Shown: one piece after another, positions 1 to 5,164 of the stretch
Numbering within the stretch: position 1 is the first letter of the stretch
Layout of the letters: each line of letters begins with the position of its first letter
Source: Candidatus Geohydrothermomicrobium daggyaiense
GTDB lineage: Bacteria; Actinomycetota; Geothermincolia; Fen-727; JACVIW01
Length of the DNA stretch: 5,164 nt
Direction of reading: 5' to 3'
Assembly: GCA_015711695.1 (NCBI GenBank)
Contig: JACVIW010000179.1
Location: forward strand, 1 to 5,164
Position numbers and translations under genes: made by a program
Notes under the pieces: generated by a model
Databases searched by the model: none
What the model was told of the DNA's origin: nothing
Seen by the model: the letters and a program-made list of their open reading frames with translations, nothing else

Positions 1-351
1 ACCGTGCGGCGCCGCCCCCAGTCCTCTTCGCGCACATCCGTTTGTGCTCGCATACCCTGCCTTTACGTGTACCCATCTTTTCGCCTTAGAACGGATTGGA
101 TGATAATGCGACGATCCTGTAACCTCACGCTGGTAAGACGTTATCTTTTCGACGCGCTGCCACAAAGAAGGCTGATGGCTTCTTCGGAACGCCGCGTTCT
201 GAACCAGAAGAAGTCGGCTGCTATTTCAGGCTTTGTAAGCCCCATGCCCTGCTTGAAACTTGCTTATCTTGATGGCGAAACCGAAGAACGGACCTCTCTC
301 TCCGCTAACAGGAATTACCATATTGGCAAGTTTTGACTGAATGAGCCTGAA
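1..351 (-). other. gene-less left flank with an interrupted protein-like frame
   Basis: No convincing gene is seen. On the minus strand one frame is open from 351 to 229 (41 codons, including MVIPVSGERGPFFGF), stops at TGA 228-226, and then stays open for 75 codons to the window edge. The plus strand is also open over 4-336 in one frame, but begins at an unsupported GTG with no upstream sequence to judge it by. Neither frame has a ribosome binding site or a recognised motif. It could be a decayed gene, a conserved non-coding element, or chance. I favour non-coding or decayed sequence. Confidence 0.3.
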
Positions 352-368
352 TTATCTTCCAGCCTTTT

Positions 369-390
369 GCGGGAAAGAGGGTGTTCCCGC
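369..390 (-). terminator. hairpin downstream of the lipoprotein gene
   Basis: A perfect 7-bp inverted repeat, GCGGGAA (369-375) and TTCCCGC (384-390) with an 8-base loop, lies about 30 bases past the lipoprotein stop. On the minus strand it is followed by AAAAGG rather than a T-run, so it is not a canonical intrinsic terminator. It may stabilise the mRNA 3' end or help termination by another route. Confidence 0.3.
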
Positions 391-420
391 CGGGATATAA
401 GACTTCTGGATTGCAACCCA

Positions 421-1068
421 TCACTGTATTTTCAATTCCCCGGCGAAGTCGCCGCTGCGAGCATCGAAAATCGCGTGAGCCATGCCTCGTTGCTCGCCTT
501 CCCTGACCACTTCCCAGAAAGTGCCATCCAGGCCCCGGGCGGAATCACGGATGTACTTCAGTCGCATCTCCATGGTTCCCAGGGAGACATCGCTTTCGGG
601 GTACTTCTTGACGTACGCTTGCGCGATCTGCGGAGAATCGATCCATTTTTCTCCTACGGGGTTGAACAGGTATGAATAGGCGGGACTGTTCTCGTATCCG
701 AGAGTATCGCATTCATACACAGCCGATGAATCCACCTTACCTTTATTCCAGGTGATATGGTGTTCCTTGATTGACGTTCCCTCTTTTTCAGGACCGAGTA
801 CGATGAAGTCCCAAGACGAGGAAGCGCCTTTTTCATCGACATTCCTGCCCACAACTTGCGAGAGCATGCCCCCGGCGGAGACGAGCCGCGAAATTTCATT
901 GCGGCAGGACGCGTATGCACTGGTTGCCGTGGCTGTATTGCCCGCTGGAAGAGATGATTCTTTCACGCCTCCAGTCTGTTTGCCGCCGCCTCCGCATCCC
1001 ATCGTAAGCGCTATCATAACTATCACAGCCGCTGCCACCAACCTACTTACGATCATTCTGCTTTGCAT
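421..1068 (-). CDS. predicted secreted lipoprotein of unknown function
   Basis: This 215-residue protein begins with a basic, then hydrophobic signal sequence (residues 1-24) ending in a lipobox-like LTMGC, so Cys25 should be lipidated and the mature protein anchored at the cell envelope. A Gly-rich stretch and a Ser/Thr/Ala-rich linker to about residue 50 come next, then a globular domain with Cys55 and Cys120, which could pair. The C-terminus reads DGTFWEVV at 171-178 and DARSGDF at 202-208, a Trp-then-DAxxG pattern loosely reminiscent of PepSY-type domains. I would not assign the family on that. The start is supported by GGGAGG 6 bases upstream of the ATG. The gene lies more than 600 bases downstream of the nuclease gene and looks richer in GC than the ATPase operon, so it is probably an independent unit with no functional link. 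Lipoprotein status is likely; the function is unknown. Confidence 0.82.
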   Translation of the reverse strand: MQSRMIVSRLVAAAVIVMIALTMGCGGGGKQTGGVKESSLPAGNTATATSAYASCRNEISRLVSAGGMLSQVVGRNVDEKGASSSWDFIVLGPEKEGTSIKEHHITWNKGKVDSSAVYECDTLGYENSPAYSYLFNPVGEKWIDSPQIAQAYVKKYPESDVSLGTMEMRLKYIRDSARGLDGTFWEVVREGEQRGMAHAIFDARSGDFAGELKIQ

Positions 1069-1155
1069 GGCTATCCTCCCTTCGGCTTAACCTTACATAC
1101 TTCTTCAAGTAAAGCATAGAGTCCAGCGATACAAAACATACCTAGCCATTCAATA

Positions 1156-1449
1156 TCATAGAACATTATTGACCTGGATGTTTTGGATACGGATACTGAT
1201 GGACCTCATTTGTTCCACAAAGCGCAGATAGAACCTCCAGTAACCCGAATTTGCTCCTTTTTACGTCTTGCGATACTTCACGGGTTCTTCATGTGATCGC
1301 GGGAATTATGCCTCTTTACAATTTAGGGGGAACAACAAAAGGAAATGGCTTCGTGAAGATATAAAGGATATTGGTGCTCCCGAGGGGATGATCGCCGCGC
1401 GTTTCGCTGAGTCCGTGAATTTTCCCCCCGGAAGTAACAGCGAACAGTC
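1156..1449 (-). other. intergenic interrupted protein-like frame
   Basis: The 627 bases between the lipoprotein and nuclease genes hold no intact gene. One minus-strand frame runs from 1449 to 1156 with stops at TAA 1308-1306 and TAA 1263-1261. Its pieces read like protein (for example GGKFTDSAKRAAIIPSGAP, then HEEPVKYRKT, then YWRFYLRFVEQ), but none has a start with a ribosome binding site. It is either a pseudogene remnant or a coincidence. The 61-codon plus-strand frame opposite starts at a TTG without a Shine-Dalgarno site and is not credible. The lipoprotein promoter should lie in 1081-1160; I see no clear -35/-10 pair. Confidence 0.25.
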
Positions 1450-1548
1450 TTAATCCTGTGTTTCGCTTGTTTTTCCCGGAGTTCAATACGCGACTTCCAG
1501 GAAAGAAAAATCCTTCAATGACAGCAGTTTATGGAAAGTCTCACTCGC

Positions 1549-1683
1549 TCATGTTTTCTCGATTATCGCCTTGAATTTTTCTATTTCTTGTTTCATGGAC
1601 GTCAGGGGCAAAATCGCCGGTGTTTCGAAGTTAGAATGCAGCGTATCTTTACTCCCTTCGGCATCTTGATGTACGCAGCCGAA
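1549..1683 (-). other. 44-codon open remnant in frame after the nuclease stop
   Basis: After the nuclease stop (TAA 1698-1696) the same frame reads three codons, meets a second TAA at 1686-1684, and then stays open for 44 codons to TGA 1551-1549, ending MKQEIEKFKAIIEKT. That ending has the charge periodicity of a helical protein tail. There is no ribosome binding site before the in-frame ATG at 1596. It may be the end of a decayed gene, or chance; a real 15-residue peptide is unlikely. Confidence 0.2.
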
Positions 1684-1695
1684 TTATCTGCAGGA

Positions 1696-2217
1696 TTATA
1701 ACTGGAATTTCTTTTTTAGAAAGCTTAAGAGGCTTTCAGGTTTTTCTTTGAGTGCCAGACCTCCTAATTCCTTCACAACTTCAGGAAATATTTCATTTAC
1801 AGGCTTTGAAAGGTCCTCTCTATCCTTCGCGATAAAACTCATCACGCTATGATGACCTGGTTTGAATCCTTTCGCGGGAGCTATTATCCATCCGTGACTG
1901 AACGCGAGCGGAAGGGAAATAACGGCGTAGAATATCGAATAACCGTCTCTCTCCCTTACGGCAAGTCCCCTCACGTCTTTGTCCGCAAGATATATTTCGC
2001 GCTTCTCGGTTGCCTTGACCTCGAAGGAGTACCCTTCACCGCTGGATATAAGGCGGGTGTCTATGTCAACTCCTTCCACCGTGCGTTCATCGGAAATTTC
2101 GTGTCCCGCTCTTTCAAGCGCCCGAACGAGCATCTTCTGGATTGCCTTGCCCCATTCCGCGCTGTAGCGTTTGTGAAGTTCGGAAAGGATTTCACGTGCC
2201 TCGTTCCAGTCTGACAT
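1696..2217 (-). CDS. predicted PD-(D/E)XK-fold nuclease partner of the ATPase
   Basis: This 173-residue protein carries the spacing expected of the PD-(D/E)XK nuclease superfamily. An N-terminal helix contains Glu21 (AEWGKAIQ), followed by GVDIDTRL with Asp51 and Asp53, then a strand ending in FEVKAT with Glu66-x-Lys68 as the probable metal-binding and catalytic pair. A charged IYLADKDVRGL segment follows at 75-85. The second half has a hydrophobic strand near 93-101 (YSIFYAVIS) and a helical C-terminus ending in SFLKKKFQL. There is no signal peptide, so it should act in the cytoplasm, most likely cutting DNA under control of the ATPase. It starts 4 bases after the ATPase stop, with GGAAGG 8 bases before the ATG and inside the ATPase gene, so it is the operon's third gene. 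The fold call rests on motif order and spacing. A non-catalytic member, or an RNA target, remains possible. Confidence 0.78.
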   Translation of the reverse strand: MSDWNEAREILSELHKRYSAEWGKAIQKMLVRALERAGHEISDERTVEGVDIDTRLISSGEGYSFEVKATEKREIYLADKDVRGLAVRERDGYSIFYAVISLPLAFSHGWIIAPAKGFKPGHHSVMSFIAKDREDLSKPVNEIFPEVVKELGGLALKEKPESLLSFLKKKFQL

Positions 2218-2221
2218 TTGT

Positions 2222-4378
2222 TTAACCTTCCGCTATTACTGGGCCGCGAACATGGTGCCACTCGCCAAAATTGTAGATTTTCTTTTTCCTAGAGAGCAAG
2301 CTCTTTGCTAAATCAAGCAGTTCGCTGTCCATAGTGGCAAGAACAAGTTGAATGTTTTCTGGCAGTTTATCTAGCACTTTCACGAGACGTTCTTTCAAAA
2401 TGTTATCAAGGCTTTGTGAAGGGTCATCAAGCATTATAAATCCAACGCCGCCTTTTTCAATCGTATGCGCTGTGCCGAGCGCAAGGAAGATTGCGATTGC
2501 CGCGCAGTTCATATCGCCCTGGTTGAAAAATTTGACCAGTTCACACCTTTGACCGTCTTTCACCGCGTATATTTCAAAGTTTTCATCATCGATCTCAATT
2601 CTGTCAAAATCGGGGCGTTCGACGAGTTCTTTGTAGAAATCAACTACACGATCGCTCACTGCCAGGATTTTTTCTTTACTTACTTCTTTGAGCACATCTT
2701 CTATCGTTTCCTTCAGTTTTTCAACAAGATCTAACTCAGCGCTAATTTTTCTTTCCGCTTCCCGTAATTCCTGCCATTCAGGTGATTGCTTGATCACCGC
2801 GATTTTTGCAATTTTCCTGTCCAGGGCGATTACGTCAGCTATAATCCTTGCTTCATCAAGCAGCCTATCCACTTCGCTGAGGGCAGCGAGATAATCTTGG
2901 AGAATCTTATTGCTTTCCTCGAGTTCTTTTTCTATTGCTCCAATCCTCTTGCGAACTAAAGCCACGGGGTCTGTGTTAGGATCAATTTTTTTGCCGAGCA
3001 GAGTTTCCAATTCTTCTAGCGCTCTTTCGCATTTCTCGCTTTCTTCTGGAATATCGACCTCCGTGATTTCTATGAGACGCTTCTTCGCATTTTTCAGATC
3101 TTTTTGTTCTTTTTTAGCCTCGCTTATTCTTTGCTCGATTTCTTCAGACTTTTCCTTATATTCCTCTTTAAGTTTTTTGAGCCTTTCTTCAAGTTTCAGC
3201 GGCATTATCTCCTGTTCGCAGACAGGGCATTCTTCTGGTTTTTCTTTTTCTTCAAATGATTCGAGGTAAATAATCGTTTCATGTATTACCGGAAGACGGG
3301 CGTTGATTGTCGAAAGTTCCTGGTTGAGCTTCTTTACCTCATCTTCGAGCGTTTCTATCTTCTTTTCGATGTTCTCGCACTTTCCGTACTGTATTTCTAT
3401 CTGGTGTTTCTCGTTTTTGAGTTCCTTTAAGTTGTTATCAACTTTCATGTATTCTGAAAGACGCCTGTCGAGCTTCCTCTGCTCGTCAACAAGGTCTTTA
3501 CTGGATTTTGCGGCAGGATTTTCCGCCATAAGTCTGTTCTTCTCCTGCATGACTCTTTTAGAAAAATCGTCGAATTCTTCCGGGTTTTCGATTGGGTCAA
3601 TTTGAGCGGGCTGGACAGTTGCTTTCTGTGCAATCTTTTCAAGAGAAACTACAATTTGTTCAGACTTTTTTGCGAGTTTGTCGGGCTTATAGTCATGATC
3701 CTGCAGTCCGATTTTTTCGCCTTCTTCTTTCGCGTTTTCCTTATCTTCCCTGTAAGATGATTGCCTTGCCGCTATCAGGTCATTAATGGCTTCGTATCGC
3801 TTTTCCACGATCGATTCGTAATCTTTTCTTGATATTTTGCTGAAAGCATCATAAAGGTTTCTCAAATTAGATAAGCCGAGCAAGCGGTTAATGGCATCTT
3901 TCCTTATCGACGGTGCGCTGGTGACAATGTCACGAATGACTTCCTGGTGAAGATATACTGTGCTCATGAAATCGCGTGGACCAAGTCCAAGAAGTTGCCA
4001 GAGATCGTTTTCGTCCTCATGACGATCACCGTTCTCATCATAGAAACAAAAATCCATTCCCTTCTTGCCGCCGGTTGTGGACCTGCGCACTCTTATTTCA
4101 CCTTTACCAGTTTCTAAAATGAGTTCCACTTTTGCGCGCGTGGAATTCATGTTTTTTATGAGCCATTTTTTTCGTTCCTCGATGTTCGTTTTACCGGAAC
4201 CAATAACCTCGTTGCCGTAGATTGCCCATTCAATGGCGTTCAGTGTACTGCTCTTGCCGCTCCTGTTTTTACCCGAAAAAATTACAGCGGGCGACGAAAG
4301 GTCGAGCGTTATGGGATTTTCTCCGTAGCCCCTGAACCCGGAGATGGTAATTTCTTTAAGCTTTATTGCCCCGGTCAT
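2222..4378 (-). CDS. compact Rad50/SMC-like ABC ATPase with zinc hook
   Basis: This is a 718-residue Rad50/SMC-family ATPase (AAA_23-like), expected to be cytoplasmic and to bind DNA through an ATP-driven dimer. The N-terminal lobe has the Walker A GKNRSGKSS at residues 36-44 and a Q-loop glutamine near Gln145 (VYLHQEV). Two coiled-coil arms run roughly over 175-380 and 390-575, with proline-containing breaks near 252-266 and 443-472. A CPVC hook sits at the apex (Cys384, Cys387). The C-terminal lobe has a degenerate signature, FFNQGDMN at 617-624, where Rad50 has LSGG. Walker B is FIMLDDP with Asp651-Asp652, the D-loop is SQSLD, and ATMD at 681-684 lies where the switch histidine is usual. 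It is shorter than typical Rad50 or SbcC, so the arms are short. The ATG overlaps the upstream stop, with AGGGGG 5 bases upstream. No Mre11/SbcD gene is adjacent; a PD-(D/E)XK-like protein follows. ATPase assignment is firm, the biological role is not. Confidence 0.93.
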   Translation of the reverse strand: MTGAIKLKEITISGFRGYGENPITLDLSSPAVIFSGKNRSGKSSTLNAIEWAIYGNEVIGSGKTNIEERKKWLIKNMNSTRAKVELILETGKGEIRVRRSTTGGKKGMDFCFYDENGDRHEDENDLWQLLGLGPRDFMSTVYLHQEVIRDIVTSAPSIRKDAINRLLGLSNLRNLYDAFSKISRKDYESIVEKRYEAINDLIAARQSSYREDKENAKEEGEKIGLQDHDYKPDKLAKKSEQIVVSLEKIAQKATVQPAQIDPIENPEEFDDFSKRVMQEKNRLMAENPAAKSSKDLVDEQRKLDRRLSEYMKVDNNLKELKNEKHQIEIQYGKCENIEKKIETLEDEVKKLNQELSTINARLPVIHETIIYLESFEEKEKPEECPVCEQEIMPLKLEERLKKLKEEYKEKSEEIEQRISEAKKEQKDLKNAKKRLIEITEVDIPEESEKCERALEELETLLGKKIDPNTDPVALVRKRIGAIEKELEESNKILQDYLAALSEVDRLLDEARIIADVIALDRKIAKIAVIKQSPEWQELREAERKISAELDLVEKLKETIEDVLKEVSKEKILAVSDRVVDFYKELVERPDFDRIEIDDENFEIYAVKDGQRCELVKFFNQGDMNCAAIAIFLALGTAHTIEKGGVGFIMLDDPSQSLDNILKERLVKVLDKLPENIQLVLATMDSELLDLAKSLLSRKKKIYNFGEWHHVRGPVIAEG

Positions 4379-4602
4379 TTGGACCCCCTGCCTTTGACAA
4401 TTTGCTCAACTTTAGCGGCTTTCCTATTAAAGGCATCAAGGAACGATCTCAAATGCTCGTCAATTTCGTTCAAAATACTCTTTGAATCCTTTCTGGAGAG
4501 CTCCTCACATGTGCGGTCGAAAAGCGAAAGGAGCCGCTCTTCCTCCTCACTGTCGCTGGCATTGTTCTTGAGTTTTTCTCTTATTGTCTCAATTTCGTCC
4601 AT
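4375..4602 (-). CDS. small helical accessory protein, first gene of ATPase-nuclease operon
   Basis: I do not recognise this 75-residue protein. The sequence is highly charged, with no signal peptide or membrane segment. It looks almost entirely helical: an acidic stretch around residues 15-24 (SDSEEEERLL), an amphipathic middle, and a basic tail ending in GRGSK. There is one cysteine (Cys32). The start is chosen because AAGGAGG lies 4 bases upstream of the ATG. Its stop overlaps the ATPase start as ATGA, so the two are probably translationally coupled and made in related amounts. Context suggests a small subunit binding or regulating the ATPase, comparable in position to LmuC of Lamassu or the middle component of ABC-three-component systems. 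That role is inference from size and position only. The gene is likely real given its strong ribosome binding site, coupling and operon setting. Confidence 0.8.
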   Translation of the reverse strand: MDEIETIREKLKNNASDSEEEERLLSLFDRTCEELSRKDSKSILNEIDEHLRSFLDAFNRKAAKVEQIVKGRGSK

Positions 4603-4606
4603 CCAT

Positions 4607-4613
4607 CCTCCTT
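4607..4613 (-). promoter_or_regulatory. ribosome binding site of the operon's first gene
   Basis: AAGGAGG on the minus strand, 4 bases before the ATG at 4602. It decides the start: an out-of-frame ATG at 4606 directly follows AGG, is too close to the site, and opens only a handful of codons. Confidence 0.75.
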
Positions 4614-4655
4614 CGTCGCACAGGTTTTTGTCATCCGGCTGTTGTCTTTATCTTT

Positions 4656-4675
4656 TTATCATAAGGGTGTGATAA
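4656..4675 (-). promoter_or_regulatory. candidate promoter -10 box with overlapping operator palindrome
   Basis: The minus strand has TATGAT at 4663-4658, a good -10 box about 55 bases before the operon's first ATG. No strong -35 is seen at 16-18 bases; only T-rich sequence is there. Overlapping it is a perfect 6-bp inverted repeat, TTATCA, 8 bases, TGATAA (4656-4661 and 4670-4675). A repressor bound here would block RNA polymerase, giving a simple way to keep a nuclease operon low. Both readings are inference from position. A 6-bp repeat can arise by chance, so confidence is limited. Confidence 0.4.
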
Positions 4676-4689
4676 CAAAGGAGAAAACT

Positions 4690-5106
4690 TCATGGCTTTT
4701 GACGGGGGGTTAAAGTCGGCTGTGACTCAAGCATAAAAATGCGCCAGGCATAAGCGGGCGCGTTCGCAGGCAGTAACTGGTAAGAGGTTACACCTACAAT
4801 TTGTATAGATAGTGCGCTCTTATACATTCCTTGAATTGGCTTGTTTTGTGCAGGGACGCATTCAAAGAAATATCAGCAGGATAAGGACGATAATATAAAC
4901 CCATCAGCGATTCCTCTGTCCCATAAGAAGTAATAAATCGCTTACGGGGTCCGGGCAAATTTACCTTTAAGCGCTTAACCGCAAAGAGTCCAATAACACC
5001 TTGTTCGACTCATATACTCAAGGGTCCTTAACTCATGAGGAGAATATCCAAACCCCCGTAAACGCTTGATATCAATTCTGGCTTTCAAACATGCACTCGA
5101 GATTCA
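4690..5106 (-). other. gene-less right flank with a frame broken by several stops
   Basis: No intact gene is seen from 4690 to the right edge. One minus-strand frame starts after TGA 5106-5104 and is broken by TAA 4977-4975, TAA 4944-4942 and TGA 4875-4873, ending at TGA 4692-4690. Its longest pieces are 42 codons (including ARIDIKRLRGFGYSPHELR) and 60 codons (including GVTSYQLLPANAPAYAWRIF). A second minus-strand frame is open for 71 codons over 5009-4794 but has no supported start. No motif or family is recognised. A decayed gene or a conserved non-coding element are the options. Confidence 0.3.
4735..4761 (-). terminator. weak terminator-like hairpin upstream of the operon
   Basis: On the minus strand GCGCC (4761-4757) can pair with GGCGC (4745-4741) across an 11-base loop, followed at once by ATTTTT (4740-4735). 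The stem is GC-rich but only 5 bp and the T-run is short, so termination would be partial. It would stop transcripts entering from the right before they reach the operon promoter. Confidence 0.3.
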
Positions 5107-5164
5107 AGACGGTTCAGATAACCTTAAAACTAACGCTGTTAGATGTTCCGCCGCTCGTCACAAC

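Noticed and set aside
29..50. Hairpin near the left edge considered as part of a structured RNA or group II intron end
   Set aside because: Only a 5-bp stem plus 2 bp beyond a mismatch, and no recognisable intron domain V or other RNA family pattern.
129..143. CTGGTAAGACGTTA resembles CTGGTAAGAGGTTA near 4778, possibly a flank repeat
   Set aside because: Only about 14 bases with one mismatch, and the similarity does not extend, so it is weak evidence for a shared element boundary.
752..1090. 112-codon plus-strand frame opposite the lipoprotein
   Set aside because: Antisense shadow; the minus frame has a signal peptide, lipobox and ribosome binding site.
1268..1453. 61-codon plus-strand frame in the intergenic spacer
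   Set aside because: It starts at TTG with no Shine-Dalgarno site and no motif.
1849..2214. 121-codon plus-strand frame opposite the nuclease gene
   Set aside because: It lies fully antisense to a gene with clear motifs and start signal, and its own sequence shows no domain.
2910..3269. Long Ser-rich open frame on the plus strand opposite the ATPase
   Set aside because: It is the antisense shadow of Glu/Lys-rich coiled-coil codons, with no ribosome binding site or domain.
1696..4602. Labelling the operon as Lamassu or Wadjet
   Set aside because: Wadjet needs JetABCD components that are absent. Lamassu would need a larger LmuA-type effector and a different gene arrangement; resemblance in logic is not enough.
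4967..4978. Perfect 12-bp palindrome TTAAGCGCTTAA
   Set aside because: About one such palindrome is expected by chance in a window this size, and it is not placed at a promoter of an intact gene.

Overview
The window looks bacterial and probably Gram-negative. Every convincing gene is on the minus strand, starts with ATG and has a purine-rich Shine-Dalgarno site. One gene encodes a lipoprotein with a Gly-rich stretch directly after its lipobox cysteine, and base composition is intermediate. I cannot name a taxon: there is no rRNA, tRNA or marker gene here.

Layout, read along the minus strand from the right edge. (1) 4603-5164 has no intact gene. It holds a protein-like frame broken by several stops, a weak terminator-like hairpin, and a promoter with a TTATCA/TGATAA inverted repeat overlapping its -10 box. 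(2) 4602-1696 is a tight three-gene operon: a 75-residue helical protein, a 718-residue compact Rad50/SMC-like ABC ATPase with a CPVC zinc hook, and a 173-residue protein with a PD-(D/E)XK-type nuclease signature. The first two genes overlap by ATGA; the third starts 4 bases after the second ends, with its ribosome binding site inside the ATPase gene. (3) 1069-1695 has no intact gene but holds two interrupted protein-like frames. (4) 1068-421 is a predicted lipoprotein of unknown function with its own ribosome binding site, apparently a separate unit. (5) 1-420 has no convincing gene. It holds a hairpin downstream of the lipoprotein and another protein-like frame with an internal stop.

The operon is the point of interest. 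It pairs a hook-type ATPase with a PD-(D/E)XK nuclease rather than Mre11/SbcD, plus a small helical subunit. This is the logic of DNA-end or foreign-DNA sensing complexes such as Mre11-Rad50, Lamassu and ABC-three-component systems, but sizes and gene order do not let me assign it to any named system. A compact anti-phage or anti-plasmid module, or a DNA repair complex, is the main hypothesis. The broken frames on both sides and between the two coding units raise the possibility that the genes sit in decayed or repeated accessory DNA.
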